A stretch of 64,000 bases of DNA from positions 186,001 through 250,000 of the forward strand of contig JBFXDS010000001.1 in NCBI GenBank assembly GCA_050180895.1, given 5' to 3'. Below are positions 50,452-59,584 of the stretch, piece by piece. The position numbers were made by a program, and so were the translations under genes. This stretch comes from JBGPEQ01 sp050180895. Its GTDB lineage: Bacteria; Pseudomonadota; Alphaproteobacteria; Dongiales; Dongiaceae. The notes below the pieces were generated by a model. That model worked only from the letters and a program-made list of their open reading frames with translations. It was not told where the DNA came from and did not search any database. Position 1 is the stretch's first letter. Every line of letters starts with the position of its first letter.

Positions 50452-51896
50452 TTCGGCTTCCCCGGCGTTGCGGCACTGCCGCCGCGGGCGGCGTAGATCT
50501 TCGCCAGCTCCTCGGGCAGCGCGTGCGCCCAGTTCGTAATGCTGCCGGCGCCGAGGCAGACGACGAGATCGCCGGGCGCCGCCAGCTCCGCCACCATGCC
50601 GGCGAGCGCGGACGGATCGGGCAGCGCCAGCACGTGGCGGTGGCCGTGCGTCTTCAGGCCGGCGGCGAAGGAATCGCGGTCGATGCCTTCGATCGGCGCC
50701 TCGCCGGCGGGATAGACGTCGGCGACGATCACCGTGTCGGCGTTGTTGGCGCAGGTGCAGAATTCCTCGAACAGGTTCGCAAGCCGCGAGTAGCGGTGCG
50801 GCTGGATGACGGCGATGACCTTGCCCTTGGCGGCGGCGCGGGCGGCGCGCAGCACCGCGGCGATCTCCACCGGGTGGTGGCCGTAATCGTCGATCACGGT
50901 GACGCCGCCGGCCTCGCCGGTCCGGGTGAAGCGGCGCTTGACGCCGGCGAACGCGGCGAGGCCGCGGCGCACGACGTTGTCGTGGATGCCCATCTCGTTG
51001 GCGACGGCGATGGCGGCCAGCGCGTTCTGCACGTTGTGCCAGCCGAGCATCGGCAGCTTCAGGCCGCCGAGGGTGCGGCTCGCCTCGTGCAGGCGGTCGG
51101 TGATGACGACGTCGTAGGTGGTGTTGCCGCTGCCGACGTTGATGTTGACGGCGCGCACGTCGGCCTGCGGGCTCATGCCGTAGGTGACGATGCGGCGGTC
51201 GGAGAGGCGCGGGATCATCGCCTGCACCACCGGATGGTCGATGCACAGCACGGCGAAGCCGTAGAACGGGATGTTCTTGACGAAATCCTCGTAGGCGCGG
51301 TTCATCGCCTCGACCGTGCCGTAATGGTCGAGATGCTCCGGGTCCATGTTGGTCACGACGGCGACGGTGGCCGGCAGCTTGACGAAGGTGCCGTCGGACT
51401 CGTCGGCCTCGACCACCATCCAGTCGCCCTTGCCGAGGCGCGCGTTGGTGCCGTAGGCGTTGACGATGCCGCCGATGACGATCGTGGGGTCCATGCCGCC
51501 GGCGTCCAGCAGGGCGGCGACCATGGAGGTGGTCGTGGTCTTGCCGTGGGTGCCGCCGATGGCGACCGACCATTTGAGACGCATCAGCTCGCCGAGCATC
51601 TCGGCGCGGCGGACCACCGGCAGAAGGCGCTCGCGCGCGGCGATCACCTCCGGGTTGTCGGGCTTCACCGCCGAGGAGACGACGATGACGCCGGCGTCGG
51701 CCAGGTTCTCGCCGCGATGGCCGATCTCGATGGGGATGCCCATGCCGCGCAGACGCTTGACGTTGGCGTTGTCGGCCTGGTCGCTGCCGCGCACCTTGTA
51801 GCCGAGGCTGTGCAGGATCTCGGCGATGCCGCTCATGCCGATGCCGCCGATGCCGACGAAATGAATGACGCCGACCGGGAAGGGAAGCTGCTTCAT
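50448..51896 (-). CDS. murC: UDP-N-acetylmuramate--L-alanine ligase MurC
   Basis: A 482-residue Mur ligase that adds the first L-Ala to UDP-MurNAc. The Rossmann domain starts VGVIHFVGIGGIGMSGIAEI. The ATP-binding loop is AIGGTHGKTTTTSMVAALLD, followed by VVEADESDGTFVKLPATVAV and NMDPEHLDHYGT. The C-terminal domain has YGHHPVEIAAVLRAAR and IQPHRYSRLANLFEEF. Length and motifs are normal. It overlaps murG and murB by 4 bases each. Confidence 0.97.
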   Translation of the reverse strand: MKQLPFPVGVIHFVGIGGIGMSGIAEILHSLGYKVRGSDQADNANVKRLRGMGIPIEIGHRGENLADAGVIVVSSAVKPDNPEVIAARERLLPVVRRAEMLGELMRLKWSVAIGGTHGKTTTTSMVAALLDAGGMDPTIVIGGIVNAYGTNARLGKGDWMVVEADESDGTFVKLPATVAVVTNMDPEHLDHYGTVEAMNRAYEDFVKNIPFYGFAVLCIDHPVVQAMIPRLSDRRIVTYGMSPQADVRAVNINVGSGNTTYDVVITDRLHEASRTLGGLKLPMLGWHNVQNALAAIAVANEMGIHDNVVRRGLAAFAGVKRRFTRTGEAGGVTVIDDYGHHPVEIAAVLRAARAAAKGKVIAVIQPHRYSRLANLFEEFCTCANNADTVIVADVYPAGEAPIEGIDRDSFAAGLKTHGHRHVLALPDPSALAGMVAELAAPGDLVVCLGAGSITNWAHALPEELAKIYAARGGSAATPGKPK

Positions 51897-52999
51897 GCCG
51901 CCTCCTTCCGGGCGCCGTTGCCGCGGACCAGCGAGGTGACGAGATCGGCGAGCCGCACCGCGGCGTCGCGGCGGCCGAGGCCGCGGGCGGCCGCGGCGGC
52001 CCGCGCCAGCGCCTCCGGATCGGCGGCGAGCGCGGCCAGGCGCTCGGCCAGCAGGGCCGGCGTCGTCGTGGATTCCGGCATCAGCCAGGCGGCACCGGCC
52101 GACTCCAGCGCGCGCGCGTTCGCGGTCTGGTGGTCGTCGGTGGCGAAGGGGTAGGGGACGAGGACCGCGGGGCGGCCGGCCGCGGTCAGCTCGGCGACCG
52201 TCGAGGCGCCGGAGCGCGAGATCACGAGATGGGCGACGCGCAGCCGCTCGGGCATGTCGCCGAAGAACGGCGCCAGCTCGACCTTGGCGGACGCCTTGGC
52301 GTAGTTGGCCTTGGCCGCCTCCAGATCCTCGGGGCGCGCCTGCTGCGCGATCGTCAGGCGGCGCTGCAGTCCGACCGGCAGCAGCGCGACGGCCTCCGGG
52401 ATCAGGCGGCTGAAGACGCGCGCACCCTGGCTGCCGCCGACGACGAGGATGCGCAGCTCGTCGATGACGGCGGGATAGCCTGCCTCGGCGAGGGCGGCGA
52501 TGCCGGGCCGCACCGGATTGCCGGTGACGGTGGCGCGGCCGCCGACTCCGACGACCGTCGGGAAGGAAGTGGCGATGCGCGTGGCGCGCCGGGCCAGCAG
52601 CTTGTTGGCGCGGCCGAGCACGGCGTTCTGCTCGTGCAGCACGGTCGGGATGCCGGCGAAGCTCGCGGCCATCATCGCCGGCACCGAGGCGTAGCCGCCG
52701 AAGCCGACGACGACGGCCGGCTTGAGGCGGCCGATCAGCGCGCGCGCCTGGAAGAAGCCGAGGCCGAGCTGCACGACGCCCTGCGCGCGGCCGACGAGGC
52801 CGGTGCCGGCGAGGCCGCCGGCGGCGATGCGGTGCGTCTCGACGGCGGGCAGCCGCTCACCGAAGCCGCCGCCGCGCCGGTCGGTGACGAGCGCGATCGT
52901 GTGGCCGCGCGCCAGCAGCTCGCCCGCCAGCGCTTCCGCGGGGAACATGTGGCCGCCGGTGCCGCCGGCGGAAAGAGCGATACGCGCCGGCCCTGTCAC
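51893..52999 (-). CDS. murG: Lipid II synthase MurG (UDP-GlcNAc transferase)
   Basis: A 368-residue GT-B glycosyltransferase that adds GlcNAc to lipid I on the inner face of the membrane. The start is a GTG (52997-52999) overlapping the ftsW stop as GTGA. Marks: IALSAGGTGGHMFPAEALAG (N-terminal G-loop), VVGFGGYASVPAMMAA, TVLHEQNAVLGRANKLLAR, VTGNPVRPGI, ILVVGGSQGARVFSRLIPEA and VISRSGASTVAELTAAGRPA (donor site). Intact and of normal length. Confidence 0.96.
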   Translation of the reverse strand: MTGPARIALSAGGTGGHMFPAEALAGELLARGHTIALVTDRRGGGFGERLPAVETHRIAAGGLAGTGLVGRAQGVVQLGLGFFQARALIGRLKPAVVVGFGGYASVPAMMAASFAGIPTVLHEQNAVLGRANKLLARRATRIATSFPTVVGVGGRATVTGNPVRPGIAALAEAGYPAVIDELRILVVGGSQGARVFSRLIPEAVALLPVGLQRRLTIAQQARPEDLEAAKANYAKASAKVELAPFFGDMPERLRVAHLVISRSGASTVAELTAAGRPAVLVPYPFATDDHQTANARALESAGAAWLMPESTTTPALLAERLAALAADPEALARAAAAARGLGRRDAAVRLADLVTSLVRGNGARKEAA

Positions 53000-54120
53000 G
53001 ACAGGTCCCCCACGCCGGCGCGTCGCCGCGTCAGCGCCAGCACCATGCCCATGCCCAGCGACAGCGCCAGCAGGGACGAGCCGCCATAGGAGATGAAGGG
53101 CAGGGTCATGCCCTTGGTCGGCATCAGGTGCAGCGTCGACGCCATGTTGATGACGGCCTGCAGGCCGAAGGTGATGAGCAGGCCGCTGGTCGACAGCAGC
53201 GCGAACAGGTTGTTCTCGTGCAGCAGGCGGCTGAAGCCGCGCAGCACGATGAAGGCGAAGAGCGCCACGAGCAGCAGGCACAGCAGCAGGCCGAACTCCT
53301 CGCCGGCGACGGCGAAGATGAAGTCGGAATGGGCGTCGGGGAGCACGGCCTTGACCGTGCCCTGGCCGGGGCCGGTGCCGGTCAGGCCGCCGTTCATGAA
53401 GGCTTCGAGCGAGCGGTCGACCTGGTAGCTGTCGGCACTGCCGGGCTCGAGGAAGCCGTCGACGCGCTCGCGCACATGGGGAAAGGCGAAATAGGCGCCG
53501 AACAGCCCGGCGAGGCCGGCCGAGGCGAGCGCCGCCACCCAGACGATCGGCAGGCCGGCGAGGAAGAACTGGGCGAACCAGGTCGCGCTGACCACGGCGG
53601 CCATGCCGAGATCGGGCTGCAGCAGGAGCAGGGCGAGGACCACCGCGTAGAGGCCGATGGCGATCAGGTTGCCGGGCAGCGGGATGCGCCCGTGCTGGGC
53701 GGCGAACAGCCAGGCCGCGACGACGGCGAAGGTCGGCTTGAGGAACTCCGACGGCTGCAGCGAGAAGCCGGCGAGGCTGATCCAGCGGCTGGCGCCCTTG
53801 ATCTCGCTGCCGGCGATCGGCGTCAGCGCCGTCAGCACGAGGGCGGCGGCGAAGCCGATCACCGCCAGCCGGCGCAGGTTGCGCAGGTCGAGCAAGGAGA
53901 CGGCGAGCACGATCGCCAGGGCGAGCGGCAGGAACGCGGCGTGGTGCCGCGCCAGGTAGAAGCGGTCGAGCCCGATGCGCAGCGAGACGGCGGGGCTCGC
54001 CGCCAGCACCAGGATCACGCCGCAGAAGATCAGCGCCGCCAGCGCCGCCAGCATCCAGCGGTCGACCGTCCACCACCAGCGCGACACGACGCTCGTGTCG
54101 GTGCGGGCGAAGGTGCTCAT
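52996..54120 (-). CDS. ftsW: SEDS peptidoglycan polymerase FtsW
   Basis: A 374-residue polytopic protein with about ten TM segments. Conserved SEDS marks are WISLAGFSLQPSEFLKPTFA, LLLLQPDLGMAAVVSATWF, GQGTVKAVLPDAHSDFIFAV (the essential periplasmic loop with Asp and the ESDFIFAV-like end) and GMTLPFISYGGSSLLALSLG. It polymerises septal glycan with FtsI. It overlaps murD and murG by 4 bases on both sides. Confidence 0.96.
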   Translation of the reverse strand: MSTFARTDTSVVSRWWWTVDRWMLAALAALIFCGVILVLAASPAVSLRIGLDRFYLARHHAAFLPLALAIVLAVSLLDLRNLRRLAVIGFAAALVLTALTPIAGSEIKGASRWISLAGFSLQPSEFLKPTFAVVAAWLFAAQHGRIPLPGNLIAIGLYAVVLALLLLQPDLGMAAVVSATWFAQFFLAGLPIVWVAALASAGLAGLFGAYFAFPHVRERVDGFLEPGSADSYQVDRSLEAFMNGGLTGTGPGQGTVKAVLPDAHSDFIFAVAGEEFGLLLCLLLVALFAFIVLRGFSRLLHENNLFALLSTSGLLITFGLQAVINMASTLHLMPTKGMTLPFISYGGSSLLALSLGMGMVLALTRRRAGVGDLS

Positions 54121-55553
54121 TGCAGCCTCCGTCGGCCGGCGCCGCCGTTGGCCTGCAGCGGCGTCGCGCACAGTGCCTCCACGAGCCGGCGGAACACCGC
54201 GCCGCGCTCCTCGAAACTGGCGAACTGGTCGAACGAGGCGCAGGCCGGCGACAGCAGCACCACGGCGCCCGGCCGGCGCTCGGCCTGGGCCATGCGATGC
54301 GCGGCGGACACCGCGGCGGCGAGCGTGCCGCACGTCGTATAGGCGACGCGGCCTTCGAGCGCGGCGGCGAAGCGGTCGCTCGCCTCGCCGATGAGTAAGG
54401 CGTGGGCGATGCGCGGATAGAACGGCTCCAGCCCGTCCAGGCCGGTGTCCTTGGCGCGCCCGCCGAGGATCCAGTAGATCGGCTCGTAGCAGGCGAGCGC
54501 CTTGGCGGCGGCGTCGGCGTTGGTCGCCTTGCTGTCGTTGATGTAGCGCACGCCGCCGATGGCGGCGATCAGCTCCTGGCGATGGGCGAGGCCCGGATAG
54601 CTCTTGAGCCCGTCGACGATCTTCGCGGCGGCGACGCCGGCGGCGGCGCAGGCGGCGAACGCCGCGGCGGCGTTCTGCCAGTTGTGCCTGCCGGGCAGGC
54701 TCGCGGCCTGGGCGAGGTCAAGCACGCGCTCGGCGCGCGCGGCGCGGTCGTCCACCAGCCAGCCCTCCGCGGCGTAGACGCCGCCCTTGACGGGACCCTC
54801 GGCCGAGATGGGCACCACGGCCTGCTGCTTGGCGCCGGCGAGCTGCGCGTGGATCACGCGGCACTGCTCGTCGTCGACGCCGACCACCGCCGTCTGCGTC
54901 GCGCGCTGGCCGTCGAAGATGCGCGCCTTGGCGGCGGCGTAGCCCTCCATGCCGCCATGGCGGTCGAGATGGTCGGGGGTGATGTTGAGCAGCGCGGCCA
55001 CGTCGAAGACGAGCGACGGCGTCAGCTCGAGCTGATAGGACGACAGCTCGAGAACATAGATGCCGTCCTTGCCCAGCGGCGCCAGGTCGAGCGCGGGCGT
55101 GCCGAGATTGCCGCCGACCTCGGCGCGCAGGCCGGCCGACGCGATGATGTGGCCGACGAGCGCCGTGGTCGTCGACTTGCCGTTGGTCCCGGTGATACCG
55201 ATGAAACGTGCGCCGAGCCGGGCGCGGGCCATCAGTTCGATGTCGCCGATGATGGGACACCGCCTCGCTGTCGCGAGTGCCGCCACCGGGTGCGGCCGGG
55301 GAAAAGCGTGGGGAATGCCGGGCGAGAGGACGAGGGCGACGGGCTTCTGCCAGTCGCAGGCGCGGAGGTCGACGAGCGGCACGCCGGCGCTCCTGGCCTC
55401 CTCGCGCCGGGCCTCGCTGTCGTCCCAGGCCCAGACGTCGGCGCCGCTCGCCATCAGCGTGCGCGCCGCCGACAGGCCGGACCGGGCGAGGCCGAGCACG
55501 GCGACCGTGCGGCCGGCCATGGCGGGAATGCGGATGGCGGTGCCCGTCGTCAT
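54117..55553 (-). CDS. murD: UDP-N-acetylmuramoylalanine--D-glutamate ligase MurD
   Basis: A 478-residue Mur ligase. The N-terminal domain contains VAVLGLARSGLSAARTLMAS, the ATP loop is FIGITGTNGKSTTTALVGHI, and the central part carries EVGGNLGTPALDL, YVLELSSYQLELT and LNITPDHLDRHGGMEGYAAA. The C-terminal domain includes VRYINDSKATNADAAAKALA and LLSPACASFDQFASFEERGA, both MurD signatures. It adds D-Glu in the cytosol. The start is 5 bases after the mraY stop. Confidence 0.97.
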   Translation of the reverse strand: MTTGTAIRIPAMAGRTVAVLGLARSGLSAARTLMASGADVWAWDDSEARREEARSAGVPLVDLRACDWQKPVALVLSPGIPHAFPRPHPVAALATARRCPIIGDIELMARARLGARFIGITGTNGKSTTTALVGHIIASAGLRAEVGGNLGTPALDLAPLGKDGIYVLELSSYQLELTPSLVFDVAALLNITPDHLDRHGGMEGYAAAKARIFDGQRATQTAVVGVDDEQCRVIHAQLAGAKQQAVVPISAEGPVKGGVYAAEGWLVDDRAARAERVLDLAQAASLPGRHNWQNAAAAFAACAAAGVAAAKIVDGLKSYPGLAHRQELIAAIGGVRYINDSKATNADAAAKALACYEPIYWILGGRAKDTGLDGLEPFYPRIAHALLIGEASDRFAAALEGRVAYTTCGTLAAAVSAAHRMAQAERRPGAVVLLSPACASFDQFASFEERGAVFRRLVEALCATPLQANGGAGRRRLQ

Positions 55554-55558
55554 CGCGC

Positions 55559-56647
55559 TCACCGCAGCTTCAGCGTCGCCAGCCCGGCCAGGGCCAGGAT
55601 GGCGGCGATGATCCAGAAGCGGATGACGATGGTCGGCTCGGCCCAGCCCTTCTGCTCGAAATGGTGATGCAGCGGCGCCATGCGGAACACGCGCCGGCCC
55701 GTCATCTTGAAGGAGGCGACCTGGACGATGACCGAGACGGTCTCCAGCACGAACAGCCCGCCGATGATGACCAGCACCAGCTCGTGCTTGGTCACGACGC
55801 TCATGGCGCCGAGCGCGCCGCCCACCGACAGCGAGCCGGTGTCGCCCATGAAGACCATGGCCGGCGGTGCGTTGAACCAGAGGAAGCCGAGGCCGGCGCC
55901 GACCAGCGCGCCGCAGAACACGGCCAGCTCGCCGGCGCCGGGCACCGCATGCAGCAGCAGGTAGTCGGAGAACACCTTGTTGCCGACCAGATAGGCGATG
56001 AAGGCGAAGCAGCCGGCGGCGAACATCGTCGGCACGATGGCGAGGCCGTCGAGGCCGTCGGTCAGGTTCACGGCGTTGGACCAGGCCGTCATCACGAACA
56101 CCGCCAGCGGCACCATGCCCCACACCGTCAGCTCCAGCGTCACGCGGACGAACGGGAAGGCGAGGGCGGTTCCGATCTGCGGCGGCGCCAGCCGGACGAT
56201 GGCGATGCCGGCCAGCAGGCTCACCAGCAGCTGCCCGAGGAACTTGGTGCGGCTGGGCAGGCCGCGGCTGGAGCGGCGCGTCAGCTTGAGGAAATCGTCG
56301 AAGAAGCCGATCAGGCCGAAGCCGACGGTGACGCCGAGCACGACCCAGACATAGCCGTTGCGCAGATCGGCCCACAGCAGCGTGCTGAGGGCGAGAGAAA
56401 ACAGAATCAGGACGCCGCCCATCGTCGGCGTGCCCTGCTTGGTGATCAGGTGCGATTCCGGGCCGTCCTGGCGGATCGGCTGGCCCTCGCGCTGCTTCTT
56501 CTTGAGCCAGCGGATGGTGTGCGGCCCCAGGATGAAGCAGACCAGAAGAGCGGTCACGACGGCGCCGCCGCTGCGGAAGGTGAGATAGCGGAACAGGTTG
56601 AAGAGCGCGAATTCGTCGGCCAGCGGGGCGAGGATGTTGAACAGCAT
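55559..56647 (-). CDS. mraY: Phospho-MurNAc-pentapeptide translocase MraY
   Basis: A 362-residue polytopic enzyme that transfers phospho-MurNAc-pentapeptide to undecaprenyl phosphate (lipid I). Marks: SHLITKQGTPTMGGVLILFS, GLIGFFDDFLKLTRRSSRGL (catalytic Asp-Asp), NAVNLTDGLDGLAIVPTMFA, NAPPAMVFMGDTGSLSVGGA (Asp of the active site) and FRMAPLHHHFEQKGWAEPTI (the HHH loop). About ten TM segments. The gene begins 8 bases after murF and ends 5 bases before murD. Confidence 0.97.
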   Translation of the reverse strand: MLFNILAPLADEFALFNLFRYLTFRSGGAVVTALLVCFILGPHTIRWLKKKQREGQPIRQDGPESHLITKQGTPTMGGVLILFSLALSTLLWADLRNGYVWVVLGVTVGFGLIGFFDDFLKLTRRSSRGLPSRTKFLGQLLVSLLAGIAIVRLAPPQIGTALAFPFVRVTLELTVWGMVPLAVFVMTAWSNAVNLTDGLDGLAIVPTMFAAGCFAFIAYLVGNKVFSDYLLLHAVPGAGELAVFCGALVGAGLGFLWFNAPPAMVFMGDTGSLSVGGALGAMSVVTKHELVLVIIGGLFVLETVSVIVQVASFKMTGRRVFRMAPLHHHFEQKGWAEPTIVIRFWIIAAILALAGLATLKLR

Positions 56648-56655
56648 CGCGCGCC

Positions 56656-58095
56656 TCAGTTGCCGTTGGCCGCGCGCGGCAGGGGATGCACTTCGATCCC
56701 GCGCAGCGCCTCGACGATCGGCGCCATGCGGCTGCCGAGCGAGCCCTTCACCAGCACGACGTCGCCGGCGCGGACGGCGTCGAGCACGAGCGGCACGAGC
56801 GACTGCGAGTCCGGCGCATGCGTGCCGCGCATGGTCTCGGGCAGCGAGGCATGCAGCCACTCCATCAGCGGCCCGCAGGTGAAGACGAGGTCGGCGCGGG
56901 CCGCCTTCAGGTCCGGCGCCAGATCGGCATGCAGCAGGCGCGCGGTCTCGCCGAGCTCGCGCATGTCGCCGAGCACGGCGATGCGACGGCCGCCGGTGGC
57001 CGGTCGGGTCTGCGCCAGCACCTGGAAGGCGGCGCGCATGGCGGCCGGGCTGGCGTTGTAGCTCTCGTCGATGACATCGATGACGCCGCCGCCGACCACG
57101 ATCTTCAGCCGCTGGCCGCGGCCCTTGAGCGGCTGCAGCTGCGCCAGCGCCGCGGCCGCGGCGGCGAGGTCGGCGCCGACGCTCTTCGCCGCGGCCAGGA
57201 CGGCCAGGCTGTTCAGCGCCCAGTGGATGCCCGGCATCTGCAGGCGGTAGTCGACGCGCTCGCCGAGGATCTCGGCGACGACCCGGCTGGCGGTGGCGCT
57301 CGGCGCGCACTCGACCAGGCGGGCCTGCGCCTCGGCGTGACGGCCGAAGCCGAGGATGCGGCCGACGCCGCGCGCCGCCGCCCGCTCGGCGAGGCGCGCG
57401 AACTGCGGGTTGTCGCGGTTGAGGACGGCAACTCCCTGGCCGTCCATGCCCTCGAAGATCTCGGCCTTGGCGTCGCCGATCGCCTCGACCGACGCGAAGA
57501 ACTCCAGATGCGCCGGCTCGACGGTGGTGATGATGCCGACGCGGGGCCGCACCTGCCGCGAGAGCGGGCCGATCTCGCCGGCATGGTTCATGCCGAGCTC
57601 GAAGACGGCGAAGGCGCAATCGCGCGGCATGTTGGCGAGCGAGAGCGGCACGCCCCACTGGTTGTTGAGGTTGCCGGCGCTGGCATAGGTCGCGCCGCGC
57701 GTGCCGAGCGCCAGCCGCAGCATCTCCTTGGTGCCGGTCTTGCCGACGCTGCCGGTGACGGCGAGGAAGGTGGCGCCGCTCCGGCGGCGGGCCGCCTGCC
57801 CGAGTCCCTCCAGCGCGGACATCGTGTCCTCGGCGACGAGCAGCGGCGCGTCGTCGGCGAGGCCTTCGGGCACGCGTTCGACCAGCGCGGCGGCGGCACC
57901 GGCGCCGAGCGCGGCGGCGACGAACGCATGGCCGTCGAAGTTGGGGCCCTTGAGCGCGACGAACAGCTCGTTCGGCCGCAACGTCCGGCTGTTGATGGAG
58001 ACGCCGACGGCGTCCCACGGACGGGTCGCGCGGCCGCCGGTGGCCGCCGCGGCCTCGTCGGCGGTCCACAGCACGGCCACGGCCGGCCACATCAC
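56656..58095 (-). CDS. murF: UDP-MurNAc-tripeptide--D-alanyl-D-alanine ligase MurF
   Basis: A 479-residue Mur ligase that adds D-Ala-D-Ala. The N-terminal domain has GVSINSRTLRPNELFVALKG, the ATP loop is FLAVTGSVGKTGTKEMLRLA, followed by FAVFELGMNHAGEIGPLSRQ and VGIITTVEPAHLEFFASVEA. The C-terminal domain has VIDESYNASPAAMRAAFQVL, AVLGDMRELGETARLLHADL and VLVKGSLGSRMAPIVEALRG, typical of MurF. The ATG (58093-58095) overlaps the murE stop by 4 bases. Confidence 0.97.
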   Translation of the reverse strand: MMWPAVAVLWTADEAAAATGGRATRPWDAVGVSINSRTLRPNELFVALKGPNFDGHAFVAAALGAGAAAALVERVPEGLADDAPLLVAEDTMSALEGLGQAARRRSGATFLAVTGSVGKTGTKEMLRLALGTRGATYASAGNLNNQWGVPLSLANMPRDCAFAVFELGMNHAGEIGPLSRQVRPRVGIITTVEPAHLEFFASVEAIGDAKAEIFEGMDGQGVAVLNRDNPQFARLAERAAARGVGRILGFGRHAEAQARLVECAPSATASRVVAEILGERVDYRLQMPGIHWALNSLAVLAAAKSVGADLAAAAAALAQLQPLKGRGQRLKIVVGGGVIDVIDESYNASPAAMRAAFQVLAQTRPATGGRRIAVLGDMRELGETARLLHADLAPDLKAARADLVFTCGPLMEWLHASLPETMRGTHAPDSQSLVPLVLDAVRAGDVVLVKGSLGSRMAPIVEALRGIEVHPLPRAANGN

Positions 58096-59579
58096 CGGGA
58101 ACCTCCCCGCGGTCGCGGCAAGGCGGCGACTGCCGCTTGCGCGACCGCGGCGTCGTCGAACGGCAGCGTCCTGTCGCCGACGATCTGATAGGTTTCGTGC
58201 CCCTTGCCGGCGATCACCAGCAGGTCCCCGGCGGCAAGCTCGCCGACCGCCGTCTTGATCGCCTCGGCGCGGTCGCCGATCTCCGTCGCACCCGGGCAGC
58301 CGGCGAGGATCTCGGCGCGGATGGCGGCGGGATCTTCGTTGCGCGGGTTGTCGTCGGTGACGATCACGCGGTCGGCGAGGCGCGCGGCGATCTCGCCCAT
58401 CTGCGGGCGCTTGCCGCGATCGCGGTCGCCGCCGCAGCCGACGACCACGACGAGGCGGCCGGTCGCATGCGGACGCAAGGTGGCGAGCACGGTTTCGAGC
58501 GCGCCCGGCTTGTGGGCGTAGTCGACATAGATGGCGGCGCCATTGGGGTGGACCGCGGCGCGCTCGAGGCGGCCGCGCACGCCGGCGAGCTTCGTCAGCC
58601 CTTCGACCGCGGCCTCGCCGTCCTCGCCGCCGCCGATGACGAGGCCGAGCGCGGCCAGGGCGTTCATGGCCTGGAACAGGCCGGCGAGCGGAAAATCCAG
58701 CTCGTGCCGGCGTCCGAACAGATTGAGGGCCAGGTGCTGTCCGGCCGCGCCGGGCGCGACCGTCTCGAGGCGGATGTCGGCGCCGTTGCGGCCGTAGCCG
58801 AGCACGCGCAGGCGACGCTTGCGGCAGAGCGCCAGCAGCGGCTCGAACTCCGGCACGTCGGCGTTCAGCACGGCGGTGCCGCCGGCCGTCAGCAGCGATT
58901 CGAACAGCCGGCGCTTGGCCGCGAAATAGGCCTCCATGGTCGGGTGGTAGTCGAGATGGTCGCGGGCGAGGTTGGTGAAGGCGGCGGCTGTCACCAGCAC
59001 GCCGTCGAGGCGGAACTGGTCGAGGCCGTGGCTGGAGGCCTCCATCGCCAGATGGTCGACGCCGCCGCGCGCCAGCTCCGCCAGCTGGCGGTGCAGCTCG
59101 ATCGGGTCCGGGGTGGTGAGGGCGCCGTCGGTCTTGAGGTCGGCGGTGACGACGCCGAGCGTGCCCAGGCTGGCGGCGCGGCGGCCGAGATGGCGCCAGA
59201 GCTGGCGCGTGAAATCGACGGTCGAGGTCTTGCCCTGCGTGCCCGTCACCGCCGCGATGACGCTCGGCTGCGCGCCATGGAAGCGGGCGGCGATGAGGGC
59301 CAGGCGCCGGCGCGGGTTGGCGTCGCGGATGACCGGCACCGGCCGCGCCAGCGCCGGCAGCGGCCCGTCCGCCGGCACCAGCAGCGCGGCGGCGCCGCGC
59401 GACACGGCGTCGGCGATGAAGGTCCGGCCGTCGGCGCGCGTGCCCGGCAGGGCGGCGAACAGCCAGCCCGGCTCGACCTTGCGGGAATCCGCCGTCAGGC
59501 CGCGGATGTCGATCTCGTTCAGCGCTGCCTGGCCCTGCACGATGATGTCCGTTTCCGCTGTGAGGTCATCGAGCCGCAC
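58092..59579 (-). CDS. murE: UDP-MurNAc-dipeptide--meso-diaminopimelate ligase MurE
   Basis: A 495-residue Mur ligase. The start is a GTG at 59577-59579, 5 bases after ftsI, with AGGA just upstream. N-terminal LTADSRKVEPGWLFAALPG, the ATP loop AAVTGTQGKTSTVDFTRQLW (Gln in place of the usual Asn), and MEASSHGLDQFRLDGV and FTNLARDHLDYHPTMEAYFA are present. DDNPRNEDPAAIRAEILAG contains the DNPR motif that selects meso-diaminopimelate, implying a Gram-negative-type peptidoglycan. It adds the third residue of the stem peptide in the cytosol. Confidence 0.96.
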   Translation of the reverse strand: MRLDDLTAETDIIVQGQAALNEIDIRGLTADSRKVEPGWLFAALPGTRADGRTFIADAVSRGAAALLVPADGPLPALARPVPVIRDANPRRRLALIAARFHGAQPSVIAAVTGTQGKTSTVDFTRQLWRHLGRRAASLGTLGVVTADLKTDGALTTPDPIELHRQLAELARGGVDHLAMEASSHGLDQFRLDGVLVTAAAFTNLARDHLDYHPTMEAYFAAKRRLFESLLTAGGTAVLNADVPEFEPLLALCRKRRLRVLGYGRNGADIRLETVAPGAAGQHLALNLFGRRHELDFPLAGLFQAMNALAALGLVIGGGEDGEAAVEGLTKLAGVRGRLERAAVHPNGAAIYVDYAHKPGALETVLATLRPHATGRLVVVVGCGGDRDRGKRPQMGEIAARLADRVIVTDDNPRNEDPAAIRAEILAGCPGATEIGDRAEAIKTAVGELAAGDLLVIAGKGHETYQIVGDRTLPFDDAAVAQAAVAALPRPRGGSR

Positions 59580-59584
59580 GCGTC